Source: an uncultured Eubacteriales bacterium
GTDB lineage: Bacteria > Bacillota > Clostridia > Christensenellales > Aristaeellaceae
NCBI GenBank assembly: GCA_900553315.1
Contig: USCW01000011.1
Location: 1 to 22,686 of the forward strand
Length of the DNA: 22,686 nucleotides
Reading direction: 5' to 3'
A program made the position numbers and the translations under genes. The notes under the pieces were generated by a model that saw only the letters and a program-made list of their open reading frames with translations, had not been told where the DNA came from and made no database searches. Positions 1 to 7,366 of the stretch are shown one piece after another; the first letter of the stretch is position 1; each line of letters opens with the position of its first letter.

Positions 1-4
1 GGGG

Positions 5-50
5 TCTGGGGGAGAGGCGCTTCTCTCAGAGAAGCGGCCTCTCCCCCAGA
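5..50. repeat. Intergenic hairpin repeat, copy 1
   Basis: Near-perfect inverted repeat. The outer arms 5-17 and 38-50 pair over 13 bp. An inner stem, 19-25 with 29-35, is built on the core CTTCTCTCAGAGAAG (20-34). No T-tract follows, so it is not a classic intrinsic terminator, though it may end or protect an upstream transcript. Related elements with the same core lie at 4915-5053 and 22661-22686. The outer flank at 1-17 resembles the reverse complement of 5041-5057. The window edge may cut off more of this copy. Confidence 0.75.
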
Positions 51-71
51 ATTCTCCCTGCGTTTTCCTGT

Positions 72-101
72 TTGCATTTCATATAGCGTGTGTGGTATAA
101 T
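72..101 (+). promoter_or_regulatory. Sigma-A promoter for ftsH, extended -10
   Basis: The -35 box is TTGCAT (72-77) and the -10 box is a perfect TATAAT (96-101), with an 18-nt spacer. TGG at 93-95 supplies an extended -10 TGn motif. The predicted transcript starts near 108, giving a leader of about 30 nt before the ftsH start. Confidence 0.75.
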
Positions 102-136
102 TCTAAACGAATTGTCAATTTAAGGAGGCTCCGGGT

Positions 137-2131
137 TTGAAGAAGTCGTCCAAGGGCTTTACGGGGTACGTGGTCATCCTTACGGTGCTGCTGATGGTGG
201 CGCTGCTGGTGAATCAAGGGATGGGCACGGCGAACGGTAAGCGGATCGAGTATCCGGCGCTGCTGGAAATGATCAAGAATGATCAGGTAGAGCGTGTCGC
301 CATTCGTAATAATCAGCTGGTGGGTCTGGTCAAGGGGACGACGATTCCCGCGAACCAGTTTCCGGATCAGCGCTTTGATTTTGAAACGACCATTGGCGAT
401 GATTTTATTGACACCGTGCGGCAGATTCAGGCGCAGAAGGATGGCAAGAGCATTGACGAAATTTCCGTCAGCGACTTGAGCTTTCAGATCGAATATCGTG
501 CGCCGGTGGAAACGCCGTGGTGGTTCGATTTCCTGCCGTTTCTGCTGACTGTCGGTCTGTTCATGGTGCTGTGGTATTTCATGATGCGCGCCCAGAGCGG
601 CGGCAACAATAAGGTCATGAACTTCGGCAAGAGCCGTGCCCGTGTGGCTGATCCCAGCCGCAATAAGGTCACGTTTGCCGACGTAGCCGGTGCGGACGAG
701 GAAAAGGAAGAGCTTCAGGAAATGGTGGACTTCCTGCGCAACCCGAAGAATTATCTTGATATGGGTGCGCGTATCCCCAAGGGCGTGCTGCTGGTGGGCC
801 CTCCCGGCACGGGTAAGACCCTGCTGGCTAAGGCCGTGGCGGGCGAGGCGAACGTGCCGTTCTTCTCCATTTCCGGCTCCGACTTTGTGGAAATGTTCGT
901 TGGCGTTGGCGCAAGCCGCGTGCGCGATCTGTTCGATCAGGCCAAGAAGGCCGCGCCGTCCATCGTGTTTATTGATGAGATCGACGCGGTGGGTCGTCAT
1001 CGCGGCGCGGGTCTGGGCGGCGGTCATGATGAGCGCGAGCAGACCCTGAATCAGCTGCTGGTGGAAATGGACGGCTTTGCCATCAATGAGGGCGTGATTG
1101 TCATGGCGGCGACCAACCGCCGGGACATTCTTGATCCTGCGCTGCTTCGTCCGGGTCGGTTTGACCGTCAGGTGACGGTGAACTATCCCGATCAGGCGGG
1201 CCGTATCGCCATTTTGAAGGTACACAGCAAGGGCAAGAAGCTGGCTGCGGATGTGGATTTGGACAATATCGCCAAGCGGATGCCCTTCTCCACCGGTGCA
1301 GAGCTGGAAAACGTCATGAACGAGGCGGCTATTCTGGCGGCACGCGGACGGAAAACAGAGATCGACCAGCAGCTGCTGGTGGACGCCATTGCCCGGGTGC
1401 AGATGGGTCCTGAGAAGCGCAGCCATAAGGTCAATGAAAAGGATAAGCGGCTGGTTGCCACCCATGAGAGCGGTCACGCGCTGGTGGGGCACCTGCTGCC
1501 CGGCTGTGACGAGGTGCATTTGATTACCATCGTGCCCCGTGGTCAGGCGGCGGGGCATACCCTGTCCCTCCCGGCAGAGGAGCATGACAACATGAGCCGC
1601 AGCCAGATGATGGATCAGGTGTGCATGTGCTTGGGCGGCCATGCGGCCGAGCAGGTGGTGCTGGGCGAAATTTATACCGGTTCCTCCTCCGACCTGAAGC
1701 GTGCTACCGAGCTGTGCCGCCGCATGGTGACGATGTACGGCATGAGCGACGAGGTCGGCACCATGTATCTGGCGAACGATCAGGAAGTCTTTGTGGGCAT
1801 GGAGTTCGGCCAGTCCCGGGACTACAGCGAGGAAGTGGCCGCGCAGATCGACCGGGAGGTTAAGCGTCTGCTGGCTGAATGCTATGCCAAGGCTGTGAAG
1901 CTGCTGGAGGATCACCGCAAGGAAATGGACAATGTGGTGAACGCTCTGCTGGCCGAGGATACGCTGAGCCGCAAAGAATTTGTGGCCCTGATGAACGGTG
2001 AGAAGCTGCCTGCGGGCGGCGACGATCAGGGTAAGCCCCAGCCCACCCCCGAGATTCCTCCGCAGGAGGAAAAGCCCGCCCCGGAAAAGCCGCCGATTCC
2101 CGACGGCGTGATCCCCGGCATGGGCAAATGA
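137..2131 (+). CDS. ftsH: ATP-dependent zinc metalloprotease FtsH
   Basis: This is the membrane-anchored AAA+ protease that degrades misfolded membrane proteins and short-lived regulators; 664 aa is typical for the family. The start is TTG at 137, chosen because AAGGAGG (122-128) lies 8 nt upstream and the translation begins with the expected short basic tail. Membrane segments span about residues 11-27 and 130-150, with a small extracytoplasmic domain between. The AAA module has Walker A GPPGTGKT at 221-228, Walker B IDE at 279-281 and the second region of homology DILDPALLRPGRFDR. The zinc site is H443-E-S-G-H447 with D519 as the likely third ligand; the common form is HEAGH, so S445 is a mild variant. 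The C-terminal tail is Pro/Glu-rich. The next gene starts 3 nt after the stop, so co-transcription is likely. Confidence 0.97.
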   Translation: MKKSSKGFTGYVVILTVLLMVALLVNQGMGTANGKRIEYPALLEMIKNDQVERVAIRNNQLVGLVKGTTIPANQFPDQRFDFETTIGDDFIDTVRQIQAQKDGKSIDEISVSDLSFQIEYRAPVETPWWFDFLPFLLTVGLFMVLWYFMMRAQSGGNNKVMNFGKSRARVADPSRNKVTFADVAGADEEKEELQEMVDFLRNPKNYLDMGARIPKGVLLVGPPGTGKTLLAKAVAGEANVPFFSISGSDFVEMFVGVGASRVRDLFDQAKKAAPSIVFIDEIDAVGRHRGAGLGGGHDEREQTLNQLLVEMDGFAINEGVIVMAATNRRDILDPALLRPGRFDRQVTVNYPDQAGRIAILKVHSKGKKLAADVDLDNIAKRMPFSTGAELENVMNEAAILAARGRKTEIDQQLLVDAIARVQMGPEKRSHKVNEKDKRLVATHESGHALVGHLLPGCDEVHLITIVPRGQAAGHTLSLPAEEHDNMSRSQMMDQVCMCLGGHAAEQVVLGEIYTGSSSDLKRATELCRRMVTMYGMSDEVGTMYLANDQEVFVGMEFGQSRDYSEEVAAQIDREVKRLLAECYAKAVKLLEDHRKEMDNVVNALLAEDTLSRKEFVALMNGEKLPAGGDDQGKPQPTPEIPPQEEKPAPEKPPIPDGVIPGMGK

Positions 2132-2134
2132 CGC

Positions 2135-2971
2135 ATGATGAAGGCTGATCTGCACGTACACACAACGTACAGCGACGGTACCTGCACCCCGGCGGAGGTC
2201 GTGAACATGGCCTGCGACCGGGGCGTAGCCGTACTTGCCATTACCGATCACGATACCCTTGCGGGGGCAGATGCGCTGCAAGGCGCGGCGCTCCCCATCC
2301 GTGTGATTCCCGGCGTGGAGCTGAGCATTTCCGATATGCGAGGGCTGCATCTGCTGGGCTACGGGGCGGGGGAGCGCGCAGAGCCCCTTCGGCGGACGCT
2401 GACGGAGCTGGCCGAGGCTCGCAAGGTACGAGCGCAGGAGATACTCGCACGGCTGGATAAATTGGGGTATCCCCTGGAGGATACGCTGTTGCATCAGCAG
2501 GGCACCGTCGGACGGGCGCATATCGCTCGGGCGCTGGTGGAGAAGGGCTGGCTGGGTTCCACGCAGGAGGCCTTCGACCGCTTTCTTGCGGAGGGCGCGC
2601 CGGCTTATGTGCCGGGAAAACGGCTGAATATGGAACAAGCCCTGACGCTTCTGCGGCAATGCGGCATGGTGCCGGTGCTGGCGCATCCGGCGCTGCTGTC
2701 CGTGGAGGAAACGGCGCTGCCTATGTTGTTGCAAAGGTGGCAGAGCGAGGGCTTGATGGGCGTGGAGGTCTATCATCCCGCCCAGCGAAGTCGGGGCTTC
2801 GGCGGCTTGGAACGCATAGCAAGGCGAATGGGACTGCTGGTGACGGGCGGAAGCGACTTCCATACCACCTCATCGGACAGCCATGGTCAGATCGGCGCCA
2901 TGTGTGCAAGCTGGCTCAACGCTGCGGAGGACGCAGCGCGTTTGATGCAGATGATAAACGGAGACAACTAA
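2135..2971 (+). CDS. PHP-domain phosphoesterase (TrpH/YciV-like)
   Basis: 278 aa with the complete metal-binding pattern of the PHP superfamily: H7-V-H9 and D14 in HVHTTYSDG, D38-H39 in ITDHDT, E62 in PGVEL, H72, a later AHPAL motif and D241-F-H243 in GGSDFH. Relatives of this size and motif order (TrpH/YciV, RNase AM) hydrolyse 3',5'-nucleoside bisphosphates or trim short RNA 5' ends, so a cytosolic phosphatase/exonuclease role is likely. The exact substrate cannot be read from sequence. ATG 2135 and ATG 2138 are both possible starts; the gene follows the ftsH stop by 3 nt with only a weak ribosome site, suggesting translational coupling. No signal peptide or membrane segment is seen. Confidence 0.9.
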   Translation: MMKADLHVHTTYSDGTCTPAEVVNMACDRGVAVLAITDHDTLAGADALQGAALPIRVIPGVELSISDMRGLHLLGYGAGERAEPLRRTLTELAEARKVRAQEILARLDKLGYPLEDTLLHQQGTVGRAHIARALVEKGWLGSTQEAFDRFLAEGAPAYVPGKRLNMEQALTLLRQCGMVPVLAHPALLSVEETALPMLLQRWQSEGLMGVEVYHPAQRSRGFGGLERIARRMGLLVTGGSDFHTTSSDSHGQIGAMCASWLNAAEDAARLMQMINGDN

Positions 2972-2990
2972 GAGAGAAAGGGGGAAGCAC

Positions 2991-4907
2991 ATGTATCAGA
3001 ATGGATATGTGCCGCCCAAGCCCAGCGGGGAGCGGAAGCGTCGGGCGCAGCAGGTGCCGACCGTTCCGCCGCAGATGATGGATGCGGCAGCGCACGGAGT
3101 ACGGCGGGATACGTCGGCTTCCTCGACTGGATATGGAATCAACGGACAGGCGGCTATGCCGCAGGGCTATCGGCAGAGCGCCGGTCAGCCCGCGTCCAAC
3201 GGTGCGGCGCAGTATATGGGACAGAGTGTTCCCCAGGGGGCACAGCAGGGTAACGGCTATGCTGCCGGGTATCAGCGGCAGACGTACCGTCAGCCGCAGC
3301 AGGGCGCCTATGCACAGCCGCAAGGGAGTTATTATCCGCCGAATTATCAGCAGCCCGTGCAGCAGCAGCCTAACCGGGATATGTATGGAACGCCCGCGGG
3401 TTATCAGGCGCAGGGGTATTATCAGCAAGCGCCTCAGTCGCCGCGCAGCGGCGGAGGCGAACCGCCGAAGAAGAGCGGGCGGAAATGGTGGATCGCTGTG
3501 GCGGCGGTTGTGGTCGTGGCAGGACTGGCCTGCGGCGGCTACTTCACCATGAAGCGCCAAAGCCTTGTCAATGAGGTGAACGCCTATAATAACGTCTTCT
3601 GTGAGGGTGTGTATGTGGACGGCATTTCCCTCGGCGGCATGACGCCGGAGGAAGGCATTGCCGCAGTGCAGGCCCGGGCGCAGGAGCGGAACAGCTCTTG
3701 GTCGGTGAAGTTGACCTTCAACGGACAGCTGGTGACGGAGATCACTGCCGATCAGCTGGGCATGACCGTGGACATCACGGACGTGATGAATCAGGCATGG
3801 GCGCAGGGGCACACCGGAGACGTGGACACGCGTAAGGCGGCCATGGATGCTTTGGCGGAGACGCATTTTGAGGCATATACTGCTATGCCCAGCGGCAACA
3901 CCTCCGTGGTGGACGGCATTTTGCAGGACATCAGGAACAACGTTTATCGTGCTCCGCAGGACGCACAGCTGGTGAGCTTTGATCCCAGCCTGAGCTACCC
4001 CTTCACCTTTCAAGATGAGGTGCAGGGTCGTGATTTAGACACCGAACCGCTGAAGGAGCGGCTGTATCAGATGGTTTCCACGATGGAAAGCGGCGAGGTG
4101 GAGATCGTGCCCATGACGATTGCACCCACGGTGACGGTGGCTGACTTGAAGCAGAACCTGATGGAGCGGGCGACGGTATCCACGCCCATTTCCAGCAAGA
4201 GTACGGAGAATCGGACGAACAATATCCGCCGCTGCTTCCAGCTGATTTCCGGCACCATTTTGAAGCCGGGTGAGAAGTTTTCCTTTAACGGTGTGGTGGG
4301 TGAGCGCTCCATCAAGAACGGCTTTTATGAGGCGGTTGAGTACGCCTATGGCACCGAGGTCATGGGTGTGGGCGGCGGTTCCTGTCAGGCGAGTACGACG
4401 GTGTATCAGGCGGCGGTGGAGGCCGGTTTGACGATCACCGATCGCACGCCGCACTCGAAGGAAGTCAGCTATGCCAGCTATGGCGAGGATGCAACGGTGT
4501 ATTGGAGCAGCGGCCGGAAGATTGACTTGGCGTTCAAGAACGACACGGATCACAACATTTACGTCGTTGCAGCTGTGGAAACGGACCCGAGCAACAAGAA
4601 GCGTTTAGTTGCAACGACCACGATTTACGGCGAGGATCTGGGAAACATCCGCTATGAGCTGCAAAGCTCCGTTGTGAAGGAGATTGAGGCCCCCGCCGAA
4701 CCGGAGTACGTCAAGGACAAGAACCAGACCTATGTGACCTACACCGACGAGGAATATCAGGTGAGCAAGGCGCGCAAGGGCTACGAGGTGGAAAGCTACC
4801 GCGTGACCTACGAGAACGAGCAGCCCATTGCCCGCGAGCTTCTCTACACCGACACCTACGCCGCCAAGGCCGCGAGAATCTATGTAGGAATCAAAAAGAG
4901 AGAGTGA
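2991..4907 (+). CDS. Membrane-anchored VanW-family cell-wall protein
   Basis: 638 aa. Residues 1-160 form a low-complexity Gln/Gly/Tyr/Pro-rich cytosolic tail. One transmembrane helix follows at about 166-186, so the rest lies outside the cell. Residues about 202-395 look like the peptidoglycan-binding PG_binding_4 type (YVDGISLGGMTPEEG). A VanW domain spans about 400-540, with the hallmark stretches GEKFSFNGVVGER and GGGSCQASTTVYQAA. The C-terminus, with VESYRVTYENEQPIARELL, resembles a G5-type tail. VanW was named from vancomycin-resistance clusters, but its chemistry is not established and most genomic copies are not resistance genes; a wall-remodelling role is inferred. The start is supported by AAAGGGGG at 2978. 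It sits 19 nt after the PHP gene, probably in the ftsH operon. Confidence 0.92.
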   Translation: MYQNGYVPPKPSGERKRRAQQVPTVPPQMMDAAAHGVRRDTSASSTGYGINGQAAMPQGYRQSAGQPASNGAAQYMGQSVPQGAQQGNGYAAGYQRQTYRQPQQGAYAQPQGSYYPPNYQQPVQQQPNRDMYGTPAGYQAQGYYQQAPQSPRSGGGEPPKKSGRKWWIAVAAVVVVAGLACGGYFTMKRQSLVNEVNAYNNVFCEGVYVDGISLGGMTPEEGIAAVQARAQERNSSWSVKLTFNGQLVTEITADQLGMTVDITDVMNQAWAQGHTGDVDTRKAAMDALAETHFEAYTAMPSGNTSVVDGILQDIRNNVYRAPQDAQLVSFDPSLSYPFTFQDEVQGRDLDTEPLKERLYQMVSTMESGEVEIVPMTIAPTVTVADLKQNLMERATVSTPISSKSTENRTNNIRRCFQLISGTILKPGEKFSFNGVVGERSIKNGFYEAVEYAYGTEVMGVGGGSCQASTTVYQAAVEAGLTITDRTPHSKEVSYASYGEDATVYWSSGRKIDLAFKNDTDHNIYVVAAVETDPSNKKRLVATTTIYGEDLGNIRYELQSSVVKEIEAPAEPEYVKDKNQTYVTYTDEEYQVSKARKGYEVESYRVTYENEQPIARELLYTDTYAAKAARIYVGIKKRE

Positions 4908-4914
4908 CGGTTTT

Positions 4915-5053
4915 TCTGGGGAGGAGGCGGCTTCTCTGAGAGAAGTTCCGCAACCTCAATCGGCGCAGCCTACGGCCGCTTGTTTCGGTTGAGAAAGACA
5001 GCCATGCTCAGCCGCCACTGGCGGCTATGGCTGTCTTTCCCCTCCTCCCCAGA
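4915..5053. repeat. Intergenic hairpin repeat, copy 2 (composite)
   Basis: The outer 13-bp arms (TCTGGGGAGGAGG at 4915-4927 and its exact complement at 5041-5053) enclose two smaller hairpins. One is the CTTCTCTGAGAGAAG core at 4931-4945, shared with copies 1 and 3. The other is a long hairpin at 4993-5039, with a 13-bp outer stem and a 7-bp inner stem (5010-5016 with 5020-5026). It follows the vanW-family stop by 7 nt and probably forms the 3' end structure of that transcript, although no clean T-tract is present. Confidence 0.7.
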
Positions 5054-5149
5054 CCCCTTCTCCCGAAGAGCGGCTGGCGTTTGAGGTACGCCTTTCTTCT
5101 TACTTGGTTCCGCCTATGAGTTGGGCACGTTTTCCTGCTGCGGGGTTGA

Positions 5150-5180
5150 GGTCACGGCGGCTGACAGAGCCGCCGCGACC
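5150..5180. other. GC-rich hairpin upstream of terminator
   Basis: Arms 5150-5162 and 5168-5180 pair over 12 bp with a single A-C mismatch around a 5-nt loop. It lies about 20 nt before the terminator at 5199-5231. Together they could be the 3' part of an untranslated RNA, but no promoter or known fold was recognised. Confidence 0.45.
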
Positions 5181-5198
5181 GTGCGGTGCGAGGGTACG

Positions 5199-5231
5199 CG
5201 AAAAAAGACGGCGATAGGCCGTCTTTTTTCG
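5199..5231. terminator. Bidirectional intrinsic terminator
   Basis: Perfect 13-bp stem (CGAAAAAAGACGG at 5199-5211 with its complement at 5219-5231) around a 7-nt loop. The stem carries A6 on the left and T6 on the right, so it can work as a terminator on either strand. It separates the ftsH/vanW cluster from the TetR operon. Confidence 0.8.
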
Positions 5232-5246
5232 TGGAGATTTTTTCTT

Positions 5247-5332
5247 GGCTCCCTCCGTGGAGGGAGCGGTCAGCCGTAAGGGTGACTGAGGGTATCCCCG
5301 CTGCCGCGTCCCGCACGCCCAATCCCCTCAGT
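5247..5332. repeat. Folded MITE-like intergenic repeat
   Basis: Three inverted repeats sit in series. GCTCCCTCC/GGAGGGAGC occupies 5248-5267. A shorter GTCA...TGAC stem follows. ACTGAGGG at 5285-5292 then pairs with CCCTCAGT at 5325-5332. From memory, the pattern (GGCTCCCTC, GAGGGAGC, then GTCAGC...GACTGAGGG) resembles small non-coding repeats scattered in gut Clostridia genomes. That resemblance was not checked by search, and no transposase is present. Confidence 0.5.
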
Positions 5333-5412
5333 GCGTATAGGTGCCTCCCATGTTTCAATGTAAACGTGCTTTCATATCGCATAGCGTGCTGAAGCATCAC
5401 AAGAGCAATAGT

Positions 5413-5464
5413 GTTATAAATAGGACATGTATACAATGAATAAAATACAGAATCTATTTATAAC
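5413..5464. promoter_or_regulatory. Long-spaced inverted repeat, possible operator
   Basis: GTTATAAATAG (5413-5423) is repeated as its exact reverse complement at 5454-5464, with 30 bp between. It lies about 90 bp upstream of the TetR-operon promoter in AT-rich DNA. It could be a paired operator or a simple cruciform; no regulator can be assigned from sequence. Confidence 0.35.
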
Positions 5465-5553
5465 TTAATGGTTGATAAACTGACAAAAAAGACAAAATAT
5501 GTTGATAATTTTGTATTTCCGCTGTTTTTCACGGAATAACGATTGTATTTTTA

Positions 5554-5582
5554 TTGACACACGCTTAGAAACTCACTATAAT
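5554..5582 (+). promoter_or_regulatory. Consensus sigma-A promoter of the TetR-peptide operon
   Basis: TTGACA (5554-5559) and TATAAT (5577-5582) are both perfect, with the optimal 17-nt spacer. The predicted start near 5589 leaves a leader of about 28 nt before the GTG start at 5617. Such a strong core promoter directly ahead of a repressor-family gene fits autorepression. Confidence 0.88.
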
Positions 5583-5616
5583 GACGAACACGCTTACATC
5601 AAGGAGGAAATGAAGC

Positions 5617-6243
5617 GTGGTGAAGGAGGCCTTTCAGCGATTGTCCCCGGAGCGGCAGGAAGAGTTGCTGTACAAGGGGATGATGCTGTATCTGAAAAAC
5701 CCCTACGATCAGGTGACGGTGCGGATGCTGGCGGCGGCTATGGAGATCAACATGGCGACGTTCTACCGTTACTTTGATGAAAAAGAGGACCTGGGCCTGC
5801 TGATCCTCCGGCGCATTCAGCGCAAGTACGTACAGGCTGCGTCGCATCGGCTCTTTGAGGAGTTTCCGGAGGTGGAGCTTTCGGCGGAGGAACAAGCGTA
5901 CATCAATCGGCTGCTCACTTGGCCGGACGATGCGCTTCAGCGGGCGTACTTTGAGGGAGCGGTGGAATGCAACATGCCGGTGATCGTTCGGCAGCTGCAA
6001 ATGGAGCGTCTGGATGGCCGCTTGCGGGACAACGTGATCGACGATTTGATCGCGTACCTGTATGTGACCCTGGAATACAACCTGCTGCGCTATCTGCGCC
6101 GCAACGGCGGGTTTGACAAAATCTTGTTTATCAAGCTCAAGGATTATCTGCTGCATTCGCTTTTGCCTCACGGCATTTTCAAGATGAGTGCAGAGGCTGG
6201 AAAGGATGAGGAAGATGCTGCTGAAAAACGCATTTGTTCATGA
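5617..6243 (+). CDS. TetR/AcrR-family transcriptional regulator
   Basis: 208 aa, normal for TetR. The N-terminal helix-turn-helix spans about residues 33-53 (VTVRMLAAAMEINMATFYRYF), followed by the usual EKEDL. The C-terminal 150 residues are the variable ligand-binding domain and give no clue to the ligand. The start is GTG at 5617, 9 nt after AAGGAGG (5601-5607); the ATG at 5610 is in another frame and only 2 nt from that site. The gene is first in the operon and its end overlaps the next gene by 29 nt. It therefore probably controls its own operon, perhaps sensing a peptide or breakdown product; that is inferred from position. Confidence 0.88.
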   Translation: MVKEAFQRLSPERQEELLYKGMMLYLKNPYDQVTVRMLAAAMEINMATFYRYFDEKEDLGLLILRRIQRKYVQAASHRLFEEFPEVELSAEEQAYINRLLTWPDDALQRAYFEGAVECNMPVIVRQLQMERLDGRLRDNVIDDLIAYLYVTLEYNLLRYLRRNGGFDKILFIKLKDYLLHSLLPHGIFKMSAEAGKDEEDAAEKRICS

Positions 6244-7366
6244 CGGACTGGGCCATGTAGCCAAGCAGGACGTGCTGGTGGAGGATGGCGAGATCAAGCA
6301 GGTGGCGGACAGTCTCCCCGGAGAGGGCGAGGACTTGAGCGGGTGCCATTTGCTGCCGGGCTTCATCGATGCGCTGAGCTATTGGGGCATTAACGGCTCC
6401 ATGACGGAGATTCGGCCCTCCAGCGAGGACAACGACGAGCGCAGCGATCCGGTCACGCCGGAGCTGAACGTGGCTTACGCCTTTAACGGTCGTGCATGCA
6501 CGGTACAGCAGCTTCCCGCCTTCGGCATTACGGCGGTCATGGTCACGCCCACGGACAACAACGTGTTCGGCGGGCAGATGGGCGTTTATACCACCCACGG
6601 TGTGAACCCCTTCAAGATGTGCCTGAAGGAAAAGGCGGGCATGAAGGCCAGCGTTTCCAAGGAGGTCAAGGCGGCCTACGGCAAGCGGGACGTAGCGCCC
6701 CTGACCCGTATGAAAATTTTTCAGCTGCTGAGCGACAATCTGCGCAAGGCGGCGGAATACGACCCCAGCAAGGAAGGCGTTGCCCGGGATGAGAAGCTGG
6801 CGGCGCTGCGTCAGGTGACGGAGGGCATGATGCCCCTGTGGATCACCTGCGACTCCGCGGAGGATCGTCAGCGGGTGATGGAGATCGTCGCCCCCTACGA
6901 CAGGGTGCGTGTGGTGTTCACGGCGGCCTATGGCTTGGACGAAAGTGACGCGGAGCTTCCGGCGGACAAGACAGCCATGATCGACGGCTTTACCGGCATG
7001 GACTGCGACCCGCGTGCCTACGGCAAGCGCTATGATGTCCTACACAAGATGCTGGACAAGGGTATCCCGGTGGCACTGTCCGGCATGAGCGCGGGCATGT
7101 ACGGCCGCGAGTGTCTGCTGTGGGAAGGTATGGAGATGCTCAAGGAGATGGAGGACAAGGAGCAGGTGCTGCGCCTGATGACCTCCGACGCGGCGAAGGT
7201 GCTGGGCGTGGACGATGTGACCGGCAGCATTGTTCCCGGCAAGCGGGCTGATCTGGTGATCTGGTCCGAGAATCCGCTGGCCAGCTTCCAGGCGAAGGTG
7301 CTGCGCACCCTGATCGCCGGGGAAACCGTTTATCAGGAAGGGGACGAAATGAAATGCTACATCTGA
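6215..7366 (+). CDS. Amidohydrolase-like protein lacking metal ligands (probable pseudoenzyme)
   Basis: 383 aa when started at ATG 6215 (MLLKNAFVHDG), preferred because AAAGG at 6201 is well spaced from it and the beginning then matches its downstream paralogue. GTG 6188 and ATG 6206 are alternatives. It has the amidohydrolase architecture: N-terminal beta-sandwich strand, a barrel opening with LPGFIDA, and a C-terminal GSIVPGKRADLVIW segment. The catalytic positions are changed. The HxH motif reads L54-S-Y56, the later metal His regions lack histidine (PLWITCDSAEDR), and the Asp region reads LSGMSAGMYG. The paralogue downstream keeps all of these. With an intact frame, equal length and a 13-nt overlap with its neighbour, it looks like a maintained inactive partner rather than a decaying gene. 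The first 29 nt overlap the TetR gene. Confidence 0.85.
   Translation: MLLKNAFVHDGLGHVAKQDVLVEDGEIKQVADSLPGEGEDLSGCHLLPGFIDALSYWGINGSMTEIRPSSEDNDERSDPVTPELNVAYAFNGRACTVQQLPAFGITAVMVTPTDNNVFGGQMGVYTTHGVNPFKMCLKEKAGMKASVSKEVKAAYGKRDVAPLTRMKIFQLLSDNLRKAAEYDPSKEGVARDEKLAALRQVTEGMMPLWITCDSAEDRQRVMEIVAPYDRVRVVFTAAYGLDESDAELPADKTAMIDGFTGMDCDPRAYGKRYDVLHKMLDKGIPVALSGMSAGMYGRECLLWEGMEMLKEMEDKEQVLRLMTSDAAKVLGVDDVTGSIVPGKRADLVIWSENPLASFQAKVLRTLIAGETVYQEGDEMKCYI

Larger units (their letters stand above)
4908..5616. other. Long non-coding region
   Basis: About 700 bp with no credible gene. The first half (to about 5340) is GC-rich and full of inverted repeats: the composite repeat at 4915-5053, a weak stem at 5076-5092, a 12-bp hairpin with one mismatch at 5150-5180, a bidirectional terminator at 5199-5231 and a folded repeat at 5247-5332. 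The second half is AT-rich, with an 11-bp inverted repeat at 5413-5464 and the TetR-operon promoter at 5554-5582. Short open frames here overlap the hairpins and lack ribosome sites. A small structured RNA ending at the 5199-5231 terminator is possible but was not recognised as a known family. Confidence 0.6.

Noticed and set aside
26..2863. 945-aa open frame on the minus strand opposite ftsH and the PHP gene
   Set aside because: Its composition is His/Gln/Arg/Leu-rich with no domain, as expected of an antisense frame of GC-rich coding DNA. It opposes two clear genes.
2991..4907. VanW gene as evidence for a vancomycin-resistance cluster
   Set aside because: No vanA/vanH/vanX ligase-type genes or VanRS regulators are present; VanW-domain proteins are common in Clostridia without resistance.
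4926..4951. Hairpin after the vanW-family stop as a classic intrinsic terminator
   Set aside because: No T-tract follows the stem; the T-run precedes it. It was kept as part of the repeat instead.
5499..5777. 92-aa open frame, with an ATG at 5610 next to AAGGAGG
   Set aside because: The ATG is only 2 nt from the ribosome site, and the frame overlaps the well-supported TetR gene, whose GTG 5617 has proper spacing.
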